Shown: positions 40,714 to 49,779 of the stretch, piece after piece
Layout of the letters: every line of letters begins with the position of its first letter
Numbering within the stretch: the stretch's first letter is position 1
NCBI RefSeq assembly: GCF_048006345.1
Contig: NZ_CP180351.1
Span: 3,782,001 to 3,846,000, forward strand
DNA length: 64,000 nucleotides
Direction of reading: 5' to 3'
Source of the DNA: Marivita sp030148515
GTDB lineage: Bacteria; Pseudomonadota; Alphaproteobacteria; Rhodobacterales; Rhodobacteraceae
Translations under genes and position numbers: made by a program
Notes under the pieces: generated by a model
What the model was told of the DNA's origin: nothing
Database searches by the model: none
Seen by the model: the letters and a program-made list of their open reading frames with translations, nothing else

Positions 40714-42162
40714 TCACTCTGCCGCCAGCGCAACGCTGCGGCGGCTTTCCGACGCCGCCAATGGAAACACTTTCGCGGGGTTCAAGAGCCACGCTGGATC
40801 GAACACGTCCTTCACTGCCATCTGTGCCTCCAGATCTGCCGGTGCAAACTGATCCACCATCAGATCGCGCTTTTCGATACCAACGCCGTGTTCCCCCGTC
40901 AGGCATCCGCCCACCTCGACACAGAGCCGCAGGATGTCGGCACCAAACGCCTCGCACAGTTCCAGATCACCTTCCTTGTTCGCATCGAACAGGATCAGGG
41001 GGTGCATGTTGCCGTCGCCGGCATGGAACACGTTGGCCACATCCAACCCGTATTCCTTTGACATCTCGCCGATCCGGCGCAGCACGAAGGGCAGTTCCGA
41101 CACCGGGATCGTGCCGTCGAGGCACATGTAATCATTGATCTGCCCCATCGCGCCAAAGGCCGATTTACGGCCCAGCCAGATGCGTCCGGCCTCGTCTGCG
41201 TCCTTGGCCTCGCGCAGTTCCACCGGGTTGTGCCGCCGCGCGATCTCGAGGATCAGCGCCAGTTGTTCGTCAATCTCGGCCGGGCTGCCTTCTACTTCGA
41301 CGATCAATAGCGCCTCGCACATGGGATAGCCCGCTTTGGCAAAGGCTTCGGTGGCCTCGATGCAGGGGCGGTCCATGAACTCAATGGCCACGGGCAGAAC
41401 ACCGGCCTTGATGATGTCGGCGACACAGGCACCGGCCACTTCGTTCGAATCGAACCCCATCAGCACCGGCCGCGCGCCTTCGGGCTTCGGCAGGATGCGC
41501 AGGGTTGCTTCGGTCACCACGCCCAACTGACCCTCCGAGCCGCAGATCAGACCCAACAGATCATACCCACCCGCATCCAGATGTTTCCCGCCGATCTCCA
41601 TGACGGTGCCATCCATCTGAACCATCGTCACGCCCATCAGGTTGTTGGTGGTCACGCCATATTTGAGGCAATGCGCCCCGCCCGAGTTCATCGCGATATT
41701 GCCCGCGATGGCGCAGGCCAACTGGCTGGACGGGTCAGGTGCGTAGAAAAACCCATCCGCTTCGACAGCACCCGTGACGCTCAGGTTGGTGCGCCCGGTC
41801 TGCACGCGGATGAAGCGGTTGTCATAGTCGGTTTCGAGCACGTCATTCATCCGTGCCACACCCAAGAGCACGCAGTCGGCTGTGGGAAGCGCACCGCCGG
41901 CAAGCGATGTACCCGACCCACGCGGGACCACAGGCACACCCATCTCGTGGCAGACCTTGAGCACCGCTGAGACCTCCTCGGTCGAGGAAGGCAGCACGAC
42001 AGCCAAAGGCGGACACTTGTAGGCTGTCAGCGCGTCGCACTCGTAGGCGCGGGTTTCCATCTCGTCCGAGATCACCGCATCCCCCGGCAGCACCTCCTGC
42101 AAGCGGGCAACAATCTGGGTTTTGCGGGACAGCACATTGGCGTCCGGTGTGGGCATCTGCAT
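40714..42162 (-). CDS. glcD: Glycolate oxidase subunit GlcD
   Basis: 482-aa FAD-linked catalytic subunit oxidising glycolate to glyoxylate. Start at ATG 42162 with GGAGG 8 nt upstream; an open frame continues 34 codons further but is unlike the family. It has the PCMH FAD domain (VVPRGSGTSLAGGALPTADC) with CAIAGNIAMNSGGAHCLKYG, and the C-terminal FAD-oxidase domain ending in GCLTGEHGVGIEKRDLMVDQ. It begins the operon glcD-glcE-glcF. Glycolate is a phytoplankton exudate, in keeping with a marine heterotroph. Confidence 0.92.
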   Translation of the reverse strand: MQMPTPDANVLSRKTQIVARLQEVLPGDAVISDEMETRAYECDALTAYKCPPLAVVLPSSTEEVSAVLKVCHEMGVPVVPRGSGTSLAGGALPTADCVLLGVARMNDVLETDYDNRFIRVQTGRTNLSVTGAVEADGFFYAPDPSSQLACAIAGNIAMNSGGAHCLKYGVTTNNLMGVTMVQMDGTVMEIGGKHLDAGGYDLLGLICGSEGQLGVVTEATLRILPKPEGARPVLMGFDSNEVAGACVADIIKAGVLPVAIEFMDRPCIEATEAFAKAGYPMCEALLIVEVEGSPAEIDEQLALILEIARRHNPVELREAKDADEAGRIWLGRKSAFGAMGQINDYMCLDGTIPVSELPFVLRRIGEMSKEYGLDVANVFHAGDGNMHPLILFDANKEGDLELCEAFGADILRLCVEVGGCLTGEHGVGIEKRDLMVDQFAPADLEAQMAVKDVFDPAWLLNPAKVFPLAASESRRSVALAAE

Positions 42163-42284
42163 CACAAATCCTCCGAATTGGTAAAAAGATATAACCAATA
42201 TTGCGAAAGACGCCAGCAGAAATTTCGCAACACGCGGCATCTGTTCCTCTTGCCTTTGTTGCAAACCCCGGCCACCAAGCTGAC

Positions 42285-42695
42285 ATGGACTGGATCAAGA
42301 TCATTCATATTCTTTGCGTCATGGGCTGGATGACGTCGATCTTTGCCGTGCCGCGGGCCCTGATCTATTGGAAACGCGAATATGACCGGATCGGGGAATT
42401 TGGCCCCTTGGGCGACCTCACAATTCGTCTCTATCGGTTTTCTGCTGGGCTTGCCGTCATTGCCCTGATCACTGGCATCTGGCTTGCCGCGATCTGGCAG
42501 TTCCCGGCGTGGGTTTGGCTCAAGCTGGGTCTCGTGCTGTTGCTCGCCTTGCATTACGCATGGACCGGGCGGTTGGTGCTGCGGGCAAAACGCGGTGTGT
42601 TCACTGAATCCGACCGTTACCTGCGCATCTTCAACGAAATCAGCGTGTTCGGCGCAATCGCGATCCTTTGGGTTGTCGTCGTAAAGCCGTTCTGA
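42285..42695 (+). CDS. CopD/HemJ-like four-helix membrane protein
   Basis: The 136-aa protein has four transmembrane segments (about 3-22, 53-72, 78-98 and 115-135). It has a conserved His in the first (IIHILCVMGWMTSIFAVPRA) and a second His in helix 3 (LLALHYAWTGRL). Short four-helix proteins with these histidines belong to the CopD/HemJ superfamily. HemJ is the protoporphyrinogen oxidase of many Alphaproteobacteria, but this protein lacks enough features to distinguish it from other CopD-like members. Start MDWIKIIHI at 42285; it diverges from glcD. It is followed by a DUF599 gene starting 3 bp after its stop. Confidence 0.6.
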   Translation: MDWIKIIHILCVMGWMTSIFAVPRALIYWKREYDRIGEFGPLGDLTIRLYRFSAGLAVIALITGIWLAAIWQFPAWVWLKLGLVLLLALHYAWTGRLVLRAKRGVFTESDRYLRIFNEISVFGAIAILWVVVVKPF

Positions 42696-42698
42696 CCG

Positions 42699-43409
42699 AT
42701 GGATTGGTTGGACCGCCTGTCACTGTTCACCACATTGGACGCGGTGGGACTCGGGTTGCTGATTCTGAGCTGGGTCGGGTGCAGCCTTGTCGTCGAGAAT
42801 GCGCCCAAATCCTACCCGTCGACCTCGCAGATCATGGCCGAGTTCCGCCGCGAATGGATGCGCCAGTTCGTGCGTCGCGATCCGCGCATCTTCGACAGCC
42901 AGATCATTTCAAGTCTTCGGCAAGGCACGGCGTTTTTCGCGTCGGCCAGCATGATCGCCATCGGTGGCGGGTTCGCGCTTTTGGGCAATGCGGAACGGCT
43001 GCGCGGTGTGGCGCAGGACCTGACGCTGGAAAGCGACCCGATTTTTCTGCTCGAAGTGAAACTGCTTGTCCTGCTGCTGTTCGCGGCAAATGCGTTTCTC
43101 AAGTTCGTATGGTCGCATCGGTTGTTCGGCTATTGCTCGGTCATCATGGCAGCCGTGCCCAACGACCCCGAAGACCCGCAGGCTCTGCCCATGGCCTTGC
43201 AGGCAGGTGAACTGAACATCACGGCGGCGCGGGGGTACAACCGTGGGTTGCGGGCCGTCTATTTCGGCATTGCGTCATCCGCGTGGTTGCTGGGGGCGGG
43301 GCCGCTCATCCTTGCCACTTTGGTGACGTTGCTGGTCATCTTGCGGCGTGAATTCGCGTCGCAATCGCGGCATGTTCTTGTCCATGGGGCGCCAGACGCG
43401 AAAACGTGA
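42699..43409 (+). CDS. DUF599-family membrane protein
   Basis: The 236-aa protein is mostly transmembrane, with a helix at residues 15-33 (AVGLGLLILSWVGCSLVVEN). Further helices lie at about 75-95, 115-135 and 190-225. A conserved loop segment is REWMRQFVRRDPRIFDSQII, and AARGYNRGLRAVYFGIASSA precedes the C-terminal helix. Family function unknown. It starts 3 bp after the CopD/HemJ-like gene and is probably co-transcribed with it. Confidence 0.7.
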   Translation: MDWLDRLSLFTTLDAVGLGLLILSWVGCSLVVENAPKSYPSTSQIMAEFRREWMRQFVRRDPRIFDSQIISSLRQGTAFFASASMIAIGGGFALLGNAERLRGVAQDLTLESDPIFLLEVKLLVLLLFAANAFLKFVWSHRLFGYCSVIMAAVPNDPEDPQALPMALQAGELNITAARGYNRGLRAVYFGIASSAWLLGAGPLILATLVTLLVILRREFASQSRHVLVHGAPDAKT

Positions 43410-43438
43410 CTGCCTGGTGAAGATGGGTCTGCTAGGCT

Positions 43439-43777
43439 GTGACCAAGTTGACCCGTTTACTCCTCGCCATGTGGTGTTTCGCAGCGCCTGCACTTGCCGA
43501 TCCACCTGACATTGTCGGGATCGAGGTTTCGGCGGCGCGTGTCTCTGTCACGCTTGTGCATCCTGATACGGGCTGGGACCATTATGCAGATGGCTGGCGG
43601 ATCGAGGCGGAAGACGGGACGGTGATCGGCACGCGGGAGTTGCTGCATCCACATGTCGAAGAACAGCCGTTCACCCGCAGTCTGACGGTCAATAAACTGC
43701 CCGATGCTCCGCTGTTCATCCGGGCCAAGTGTTCGGTCGATGGCTGGTCGGACAGGCGTATTGCCCTGACGCGCTGA
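43439..43777 (+). CDS. Small exported protein, uncharacterised
   Basis: The 112-aa protein begins with GTG as Met. A signal peptide (LTRLLLAMWCFAAPALADPP) has A-x-A cleavage near residue 20. The mature part is one small beta-rich domain with VSVTLVHPDTGWDHYADGWR and HPHVEEQPFTRSLTVNKLPD. I do not recognise the family. A 29-bp gap separates it from the DUF599 gene. The GTG start has a poor ribosome site, so the exact N-terminus is uncertain. Confidence 0.6.
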   Translation: MTKLTRLLLAMWCFAAPALADPPDIVGIEVSAARVSVTLVHPDTGWDHYADGWRIEAEDGTVIGTRELLHPHVEEQPFTRSLTVNKLPDAPLFIRAKCSVDGWSDRRIALTR

Positions 43778-43841
43778 AGGTTACCCCCCGAGGCAGGAGG
43801 CCAAGACCTGTCGCGGCGACCTTTCCATCCCGTCCCCAGAA

Positions 43842-43969
43842 TTTTATGGTGGGTCCGAGATTCTTCGTACGAAAATCTTAGTCCGGACCCCATAAAAAAC
43901 TGTGAACGGAAAAGGAAACTGGACGTGACCCAATGTTTCGCGCGCGAAACAAAAGGGCCGGTCCGGACC
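43842..43969. repeat. Palindrome cluster between convergent genes
   Basis: An imperfect inverted repeat has one arm TTTTATGGTGGGTCCGAGAT at 43842 and the other arm ending at 43897, around a central TTCGTACGAA. A perfect 16-bp palindrome GTTTCGCGCGCGAAAC lies at 43935-43950, and GGTCCGGACC at 43960-43969. GGTCCG occurs in both the first and last elements. No gene is present between 43778 and 43972. Confidence 0.5.
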
Positions 43970-43972
43970 TAT

Positions 43973-44893
43973 TTACATGTCGTCAATCACATCTGCGTGC
44001 AGATGCCGCTCGCCTCGCGCCTCGGCGAGCCGGATCTGTTTCTGCCGCTCCCGGAACCGAGCCTTGTCCTCGTCCGAGGTCTCTTCGATGCAAAGGTGAC
44101 AGGACACGCCCTGCTCATACTCGGGGCGATTTTTATCATCCGGTAAAATCGGGCGACGGCAGGCATGGCACAGCAAATGCGGCCCTTCCTTCAACCCATG
44201 CCCGACCGATACGCGCCCATCAAAAACAAAGCATTCTCCCAGCCAGGTGCTTTGCTCGGCGGGCACCTCTTCAAGGTATTTCAGGATGCCACCCTTGAGG
44301 TGATAGACCTCTTCCACCCCCTGACTGAGCAGGTAATTGGTGGATTTTTCGCAGCGAATGCCGCCGGTGCAGAACATCGCGATGCGCTTGTTGTGAAAGC
44401 GGTCCTTGTTCTTTTCCCACCACTCCGGAAATTCGCGGAAGCTGTCGGTCTTGGGATCGACTGCACCTTCAAATGTCCCGATGGCGACCTCGTAATCGTT
44501 GCGGGTGTCGATCACAGCCACGTCCGGGCTTTGGATCAGCTCGTTCCACTCGGACGGCTGAACGTAATGGCCCACCTTCGCACGCGGATCGACATCCGGC
44601 ACGCCCATCGTGACGATCTCTTTCTTCAGCCGCACTTTCATGCGGGCGAAGGGGCGGTCCTGCGCAGTCGAAATCTTCCATTCCAGATCGGCACAGCCGG
44701 GAAGGGCGCGCAGGTGGGTCAACAAAGCGTTAATGCCCGCCTCGGGTCCGGCGACCGTGCCGTTGATGCCTTCCTTGGCGAGCAGAAGGGTGCCGGTGAT
44801 CGCGTTGTCACTGCAAACCGCCAGCAACGGTTCGCGGAGTGCGGCCGGGTCGTCGAAGCGGGTGAAGTGATAGAGTGCGCAAACGGTAAACAT
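43973..44893 (-). CDS. trhO: tRNA uridine-34 hydroxylase TrhO (rhodanese-like)
   Basis: 306-aa rhodanese-fold enzyme that hydroxylates uridine 34 in some tRNAs (the YceA/UPF0176 family). Start at ATG 44893 (MFTVCALYHFTRFDD). The N-terminal acylphosphatase-like part has LLAKEGINGTVAGPEAGINA. The rhodanese domain (about 115-235) has VIDTRNDYEVAIGTFEGAVD and the catalytic Cys in MFCTGGIRCEKSTNYLLSQG. The C-terminal CxxC zinc-like pair is HACRRPILP with CHLCIE. The residue pattern matches family members, and the length is typical (about 300-320 aa). Confidence 0.9.
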   Translation of the reverse strand: MFTVCALYHFTRFDDPAALREPLLAVCSDNAITGTLLLAKEGINGTVAGPEAGINALLTHLRALPGCADLEWKISTAQDRPFARMKVRLKKEIVTMGVPDVDPRAKVGHYVQPSEWNELIQSPDVAVIDTRNDYEVAIGTFEGAVDPKTDSFREFPEWWEKNKDRFHNKRIAMFCTGGIRCEKSTNYLLSQGVEEVYHLKGGILKYLEEVPAEQSTWLGECFVFDGRVSVGHGLKEGPHLLCHACRRPILPDDKNRPEYEQGVSCHLCIEETSDEDKARFRERQKQIRLAEARGERHLHADVIDDM

Positions 44894-45006
44894 GGGCGCG
44901 CAATTACGCCTCGAATCCCCGTCAGGCAAGGTTCCTGAATGCCGCAACCCTTGACCCTTGGAGGCGGGGTTCTTACCCAAGGCATACCCAAGAGGAGGCT
45001 TGCCCC

Positions 45007-45600
45007 ATGTCCGCGCTGATCGTCATCGACGTGCAAAACGATTTCTGCCCCGGCGGTGCGCTGGCGGTGACAGAGGGCGACCAGATCGTTCCCGGCATCA
45101 ACGCGCTGATGGCCGATGCCGAAGCTGTGGTGCTGACGCAGGATTGGCACCCGGCGGATCATTCGAGCTTTGCCTCGCAGCATGAGGGCCACAACCCGTA
45201 CGGTCTGATCGAGATGCCGTATGGTCCGCAGGTGCTTTGGCCGGATCATTGCGTGATCGGATCGGAGGGGTCGGCATTTCACGCGGGCCTGATTGCCGAC
45301 CGTGCCGAGATGGTGATCCGCAAAGGCTTTCGCCGCGCCATCGACAGCTATTCGGCGTTTTTCGAGAATGACCACACAACGCCGACCGGGCTTGAAGGCT
45401 ATCTGCGCACGCGGGGCATCACGCAGTTGATGATGGTGGGCCTCGCCACCGATTTCTGCGTCGCCTATTCCGCAATTGATGCGGCCAAGCTGGGCTTTGA
45501 TGTGACCGTGAAACTGGATCTCTGCCGGGCAATTGATCTGAACGGATCGCTTGAGACGGCCAAGGCTGATATGCTCAAGGCCGGTGTGACACTGGCATGA
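45007..45600 (+). CDS. pncA: Nicotinamidase
   Basis: 197-aa isochorismatase-fold enzyme that hydrolyses nicotinamide to nicotinate for NAD salvage. The catalytic residues are visible: Asp in IVIDVQNDFCPGGALAVTEG, Lys in VIRKGFRRAIDSYSAFFEN and Cys in MMVGLATDFCVAYSAIDAAK. The metal site is likely in DWHPADHSSFASQHEG. pncB lies 1.3 kb downstream, so the region is a salvage cluster. Its last codons overlap the start of the next gene (ATGA). Confidence 0.92.
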   Translation: MSALIVIDVQNDFCPGGALAVTEGDQIVPGINALMADAEAVVLTQDWHPADHSSFASQHEGHNPYGLIEMPYGPQVLWPDHCVIGSEGSAFHAGLIADRAEMVIRKGFRRAIDSYSAFFENDHTTPTGLEGYLRTRGITQLMMVGLATDFCVAYSAIDAAKLGFDVTVKLDLCRAIDLNGSLETAKADMLKAGVTLA

Positions 45601-46298
45601 GCAAAGTGCCGGCGCTCCTCGACCGACTGAGCAAGGCCCGCTCGGGCAGCGCGCCCGAAGTGACCGACCGCGCTCGGCGGGGGTTGATGGCGCATATCGG
45701 CGCACAAGGGGATATCGGGCGAGCCACGAAAGAGCTGGCCGACGGCACCGCCGCGACCGGAATCGGGCGGGTGGCCCTATCCGCGATGTCGCCGCAGGGC
45801 TTGGCCTGTGCGGATGGCTGTGCGTTCTGCTGCATCCTGTCGGGAGATGATGGCGGGACGATCACCGAGGCCGAAGCCATCGCGCTGCACAGCGCGCTTT
45901 CGCCCTTGGCGGGGCAACCCGATGGGCGTGCGTGGCACCCCAAGGCCTGTCCCTCGCTTGACCCGGAGACGCGCAGCTGCCGCGCCTATGATGCGCGGCC
46001 GATGATCTGCCGGGCCTATGTCTCGACCGATGTGGAGGCGTGCAAGTCCGTTTCCGAGGGTCAGGCGACCAGCGGGCCGGGCACGCTCGGGCCGTATCAC
46101 ACGTATCTGGCTGCGATTGGCCTCAGTCGTGCCGCGCTGAAAGGGGTGAAGCGTGTGTCGACCTACGCGCTCGCCAAGGTAGCTGCAGCGGCGGTGGACG
46201 GGGCGTCCTTGGAGGACGCTCTGGCTTCCGCGCGTCACAAGCCTACTGAACTGGACGCAGAACTGAAGCGCAGCAAGCGGGATTTGTCGCGGGCCTGA
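45597..46298 (+). CDS. YkgJ-type cysteine-cluster protein
   Basis: The 233-aa protein starts with ATG overlapping the pncA stop. The central domain has LACADGCAFCCILSGDDGGT (C..xC..CC) and CPSLDPETRSCRAYDARPMI with C..Y.SRP-like residues, then CRAYVSTDVEACKSV. This is the layout of YkgJ proteins, thought to bind zinc or an iron-sulfur cluster, with unknown function. It is translationally coupled to pncA. Confidence 0.7.
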   Translation: MSKVPALLDRLSKARSGSAPEVTDRARRGLMAHIGAQGDIGRATKELADGTAATGIGRVALSAMSPQGLACADGCAFCCILSGDDGGTITEAEAIALHSALSPLAGQPDGRAWHPKACPSLDPETRSCRAYDARPMICRAYVSTDVEACKSVSEGQATSGPGTLGPYHTYLAAIGLSRAALKGVKRVSTYALAKVAAAAVDGASLEDALASARHKPTELDAELKRSKRDLSRA

Positions 46299-46419
46299 TC
46301 CCTGTGGTTCAAGCAGCGCAGTTTACGCTTTGCGACGCAGAAGTTGGTGGTTTCCCCCTTTGTTCCGAGTCGCAAGTTTCGTAAGCTGCTCGAAACAAGA
46401 CCGTCAGAGGCACCGAGCC

Positions 46420-46875
46420 ATGTTCGAACGTATCCTTGCGCTGTTTGACAAAACAACGCCGACCACTCCGTTGCCGCCCGCCGATGCGAAATACGCTTTG
46501 GGCGCGCTCATGGTCCGCACCGCAATGGCGGACAAGGCGTATCTGTTCCAGGAGGTGGAAGAGATCGACCGCGTGCTGGCCAAGATGTACGGGCTCAAGC
46601 CGCTGGAGGCGGCCAAGATGCGCGCCCAGTGCGAAAAGCTGGAGCATGAACTGCCCAAGACGGCCGATCTTGCGGCGATCCTGACCGAGAACATCAGCAC
46701 AGAGAAACGCGAGGCTGCAGTCGCGGCGTTGTGGGATGTGGTCTATGCGGATGGCAATCGGCATGCCAAGGAAGACTTGCTTGTCGGCGAGATTGCCGGG
46801 TTGTTGGGCGTGGACGAGGCGACCTGCGAACGCATCCGCGATGAAGAGGTCGCGAACTGGGACAAGAACCACTGA
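46420..46875 (+). CDS. TerB-like tellurite-resistance family protein
   Basis: The 151-aa all-helical protein starts MFERILALFDKTTPTTPLPP. TerB-like features are KYALGALMVRTAMADKAYLF in the first helices and EAAVAALWDVVYADGNRHAK with a conserved acidic ADG motif. An ELVGEIAGLLGVDE-type helix closes the domain. Function in this family is linked to tellurite and stress response in some species, not proven here. It lies between the YkgJ-like gene and pncB and may be a stand-alone gene. Confidence 0.7.
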   Translation: MFERILALFDKTTPTTPLPPADAKYALGALMVRTAMADKAYLFQEVEEIDRVLAKMYGLKPLEAAKMRAQCEKLEHELPKTADLAAILTENISTEKREAAVAALWDVVYADGNRHAKEDLLVGEIAGLLGVDEATCERIRDEEVANWDKNH

Positions 46876-46935
46876 CACTGGACAAGTCGGGGTTGGATTG
46901 GTCTAAGCGAGGCGCCTGCGCCCTTGGAGACCATC

Positions 46936-48228
46936 ATGGTTGATATCGCCACCCGTGTCTGGAACCACAAATGGAAGATCGACCCCATCGTGCGTTCGCT
47001 CATCGATACGGATTTCTACAAGCTGCTGATGTGCCAGTCGGTGTTCCGCAACAAGCGCGACACGCAGGTGACGTTCAGCCTCATCAACCGGTCGTCGCAT
47101 GTGCCCTTGGCCAAGCTGATCGACGAGGGCGAATTGCGCGAGCAACTGGATCACATCAGGTCGCTGTCTCTGCGGCGCAATGAGAGCACTTGGCTACGCG
47201 GGAACACGTTTTACGGCAAGCGTCAGATGTTCCGCCCGGATTTCATGGAGTGGTTCGAACAGTTGCGCCTGCCGCCCTATCACCTAGAGCGGGTGGGCGA
47301 TCAGTACGAGCTGACCTTTGAGGGTGCGTGGCCCGAGGTGATGCTGTGGGAGATCCCGGCGCTTGCCGTACTGATGGAGCTGCGCGGACGTGCGGTTCTA
47401 AACGACATGGGGCGGTTCGAACTGCAGGTGCTTTATGCGCGCGCGATGACCAAGCTTTGGGAAAAGATCGAACTTTTGCGGGTGGACCCGACTTTGCGCA
47501 TCGCCGATTTTGGCACGCGGCGACGGCATTCGTTCCTCTGGCAGGATTGGTGTGTGCAGGCGATGTACGAGGGGCTGGGTGACAGTTTCGTCGGCACATC
47601 GAACTGCCTGATCGCCAAGAACCGCGACCTTGAGGCGATTGGTACCAACGCGCATGAACTGCCCATGGTCTATGCCGCCTTGGCCGAGGATGACGTGGCT
47701 TTGGCAAAGGCGCCTTATGACGTGTTGGCGGATTGGCACGAGGAACACGAAGGCAATCTGCGGATGATCCTGCCGGACACCTATGGGACCGAGGGTTTCC
47801 TGAAGAATGCGCCGGACTGGTTGGCGGGTTGGACGGGTATCCGGATCGATTCAGGTGATCCTGCAACCGGTGCCGAGACCGCGATCCGCTGGTGGAAAGA
47901 GCGCGGCGAGGATCCGACGAAGAAGCTGGTGATTTTCTCGGATGGGCTCGACGTGGACAAGATCCTTGAACTGCAGAGACAGTTCGCCGGGCGGGTGCGT
48001 GTGTCCTTCGGATGGGGGACGTTGCTGACCAACGACTTCCGTGGGCTGACGCCGGATGATCGGCTGGCGCCGTTCAGCCTTGTCTGCAAGGCGGTGGAAG
48101 CCAACGGGAAACCGACGGTGAAACTGTCGGACAACCCCAACAAGGCGATGGGACCGCAGGACGAGATTGCCCGGTACAAGCGCGTGTTCGACGTTGGCAC
48201 GCAGGAGCGGCTTGACGTGGTGGTCTGA
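46936..48228 (+). CDS. pncB: Nicotinate phosphoribosyltransferase
   Basis: The 430-aa protein uses nicotinate and PRPP to make nicotinate mononucleotide, the step after PncA. Start at ATG 46936 with TTGGAG upstream; ATG 46924 is an alternative. Family motifs are SLIDTDFYKLLMCQSVFRNK at the N-terminus, the phosphorylated-His segment in FGTRRRHSFLWQDW, and ARFVGTSNCLIAK-like SFVGTSNCLIAKN. SFGWGTLLTNDFRGLTPDDR and KLSDNPNKAMGPQDEIARYK lie at the C-terminal end. Length is standard. Confidence 0.93.
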   Translation: MVDIATRVWNHKWKIDPIVRSLIDTDFYKLLMCQSVFRNKRDTQVTFSLINRSSHVPLAKLIDEGELREQLDHIRSLSLRRNESTWLRGNTFYGKRQMFRPDFMEWFEQLRLPPYHLERVGDQYELTFEGAWPEVMLWEIPALAVLMELRGRAVLNDMGRFELQVLYARAMTKLWEKIELLRVDPTLRIADFGTRRRHSFLWQDWCVQAMYEGLGDSFVGTSNCLIAKNRDLEAIGTNAHELPMVYAALAEDDVALAKAPYDVLADWHEEHEGNLRMILPDTYGTEGFLKNAPDWLAGWTGIRIDSGDPATGAETAIRWWKERGEDPTKKLVIFSDGLDVDKILELQRQFAGRVRVSFGWGTLLTNDFRGLTPDDRLAPFSLVCKAVEANGKPTVKLSDNPNKAMGPQDEIARYKRVFDVGTQERLDVVV

Positions 48229-48292
48229 CCTGGAAGGCCTGTGCGAGGCATCACCGGTCGGCGGAAAATCCCGCATATCGAGAAAAGATATA

Positions 48293-48365
48293 TTTCAGGT
48301 GTTGATTAGATCCCGACCTGAAACTAGCTCTCCTGTGTTCAGCTGACGCAGGGTCACCCTGTGTC
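48293..48365. promoter_or_regulatory. Inverted repeats upstream of the sugar dehydrogenase gene
   Basis: TTTCAGGT (48293-48300) and ACCTGAAA (48316-48323) are exact inverted repeats 15 nt apart. GACgCAGGGTcACCCTGtGTC at 48345-48365 is a second, tighter palindrome 41 bp before the ATG. Operator sites are likely; the regulator is unknown. Confidence 0.35.
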
Positions 48366-48405
48366 ATGGAGGAAGCTGGACTGTCCATAAATCAGGGAGG
48401 TTATT

Positions 48406-49692
48406 ATGGGTTATCTGTCTCGTACTACCGCAGTTCTGGCCTTGGCGCCGTTCGTGACCGGCGCTTTTGTTGCCGCGTCATCGGTTTCGGCCCAGATGAT
48501 GAATACCACAAGCTTGCAGCACACGATCGTGCTGGACGACGTTGACGAGCCGTGGGACATGTCGTTCCTTGACGACGGCACGATGTTCTTTACCGAAAAG
48601 TGTGACGGGCTGTCCGTCCTGCTGCCATCGGGTCAGGTCAACAACCTCTTGGGCATGTCGGGTGCCGAGGGCTATGCCAGCAGCGCGGACGATCTGTTCT
48701 GTGATGGACAGGCTGGGATGATGGGGGTTGCGGTCGATCCGGACTTTGCCAACAACCGTCAGATCTTTGTCTATTCGACATCCAACATGGTCACGCCACA
48801 CACCAACCGGCTGATGCGACTGGTGGTGAACGAAGACTTTACCAACGTGTCGGACCGCACCGATATCGTGGACGATGTGCCCTACAAGATGGAAGCGACG
48901 GATCACCCGTTCGGGGGAACAGGGGCGCATAATGGCGGGCGAGTTCGTTTCGGGCCGGATGGGTATATCTACCTGACGACCGGGGACACCCATAACGGCG
49001 AGGTGCCGCAAAGCCCGACGATCATGGGCAGCAAGGTGCTGCGCATCGACCGCGATGGCAATGCCGCTGCCGAAAACACGCCGCCCGAGGGCTTTGACAA
49101 GCGGACCTTCACGTATGGTCACCGCAACGTGCAGGGCATCGCGTTCCACCCGGCAACCGGCACGCCGATCACGGCAGAGCATGGCCCGTGGCATTCGGAC
49201 GAGATCACCGTGCTGCGAAACGGTGGCAATGCCGGTTGGGACCCGCGCCCGAACATGGCGGGTCGGGGCGATTGCCCTGACAATTACTGTGGCTATAGCC
49301 CGAACCAGATGGATGGCATGGACCGCTATGCGCGAGCTGCTTTCATGCCGATGACGGATCTGGCGACCTATCCTGATGCGATGCCGCCGATCTGGGACAA
49401 CAACGGTTGGTCTCAGGGCACATCCTCGGCTGCGTTCCTCGAGGGCGAGCAGTGGGGCGACTGGAACGGTGCCATGGTCGTGGGTATCATGGGCATCGGC
49501 TTTGGCGGGACACCCATCGGTCAGCGCATCGACGTGATCGAACTGACCGAAGACCTGAAGGTCGAGGATGTCACCGAGTTGACGCTGCCAATGGAGTCGG
49601 GACGGTTCCGGTCGGTTGTGCTTGGTCCGGATGGCAGCCTTTACACCGCGACAGATGAAGGGTTCATCCACAAGCTGACACCGGGCAACTAA
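48406..49692 (+). CDS. PQQ-dependent sugar dehydrogenase family protein (soluble GDH/Hhip type)
   Basis: The 428-aa protein has a Sec signal (ALAPFVTGAFVAASSVSAQM, cleavage near residue 30). The mature protein is a beta-propeller with the soluble glucose/aldose dehydrogenase signature: DEPWDMSFLDDGTMFFTEKC, MMGVAVDPDFANNRQIFVYS and GGRVRFGPDGYIYLTTGDTH. GHRNVQGIAFHPATGTPITA and EHGPWHSDEI supply the PQQ/Ca-type residues. GGTPIGQRIDVIELTEDLKV and SGRFRSVVLGPDGSLYTATD form the end. It acts in the periplasm on aldoses; the substrate is not predictable. A terminator follows at 49713. Confidence 0.85.
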   Translation: MGYLSRTTAVLALAPFVTGAFVAASSVSAQMMNTTSLQHTIVLDDVDEPWDMSFLDDGTMFFTEKCDGLSVLLPSGQVNNLLGMSGAEGYASSADDLFCDGQAGMMGVAVDPDFANNRQIFVYSTSNMVTPHTNRLMRLVVNEDFTNVSDRTDIVDDVPYKMEATDHPFGGTGAHNGGRVRFGPDGYIYLTTGDTHNGEVPQSPTIMGSKVLRIDRDGNAAAENTPPEGFDKRTFTYGHRNVQGIAFHPATGTPITAEHGPWHSDEITVLRNGGNAGWDPRPNMAGRGDCPDNYCGYSPNQMDGMDRYARAAFMPMTDLATYPDAMPPIWDNNGWSQGTSSAAFLEGEQWGDWNGAMVVGIMGIGFGGTPIGQRIDVIELTEDLKVEDVTELTLPMESGRFRSVVLGPDGSLYTATDEGFIHKLTPGN

Positions 49693-49712
49693 CCGGGAAA
49701 GTGTTAGAAAAA

Positions 49713-49743
49713 AACCCTGCGCCGGGATGTCCGGCGCAGGGTT
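49713..49743. terminator. Bidirectional terminator between sugar dehydrogenase and mscL
   Basis: AACCCTGCGCCGG (49713-49725) is an exact inverted match to CCGGCGCAGGGTT (49731-49743) through GATGT. The A-run before it and the convergent gene on the other side make it a shared terminator. Confidence 0.9.
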
Positions 49744-49779
49744 CAGTCAAAACCGATCGTGACGTTTTGAAGCGACGTG

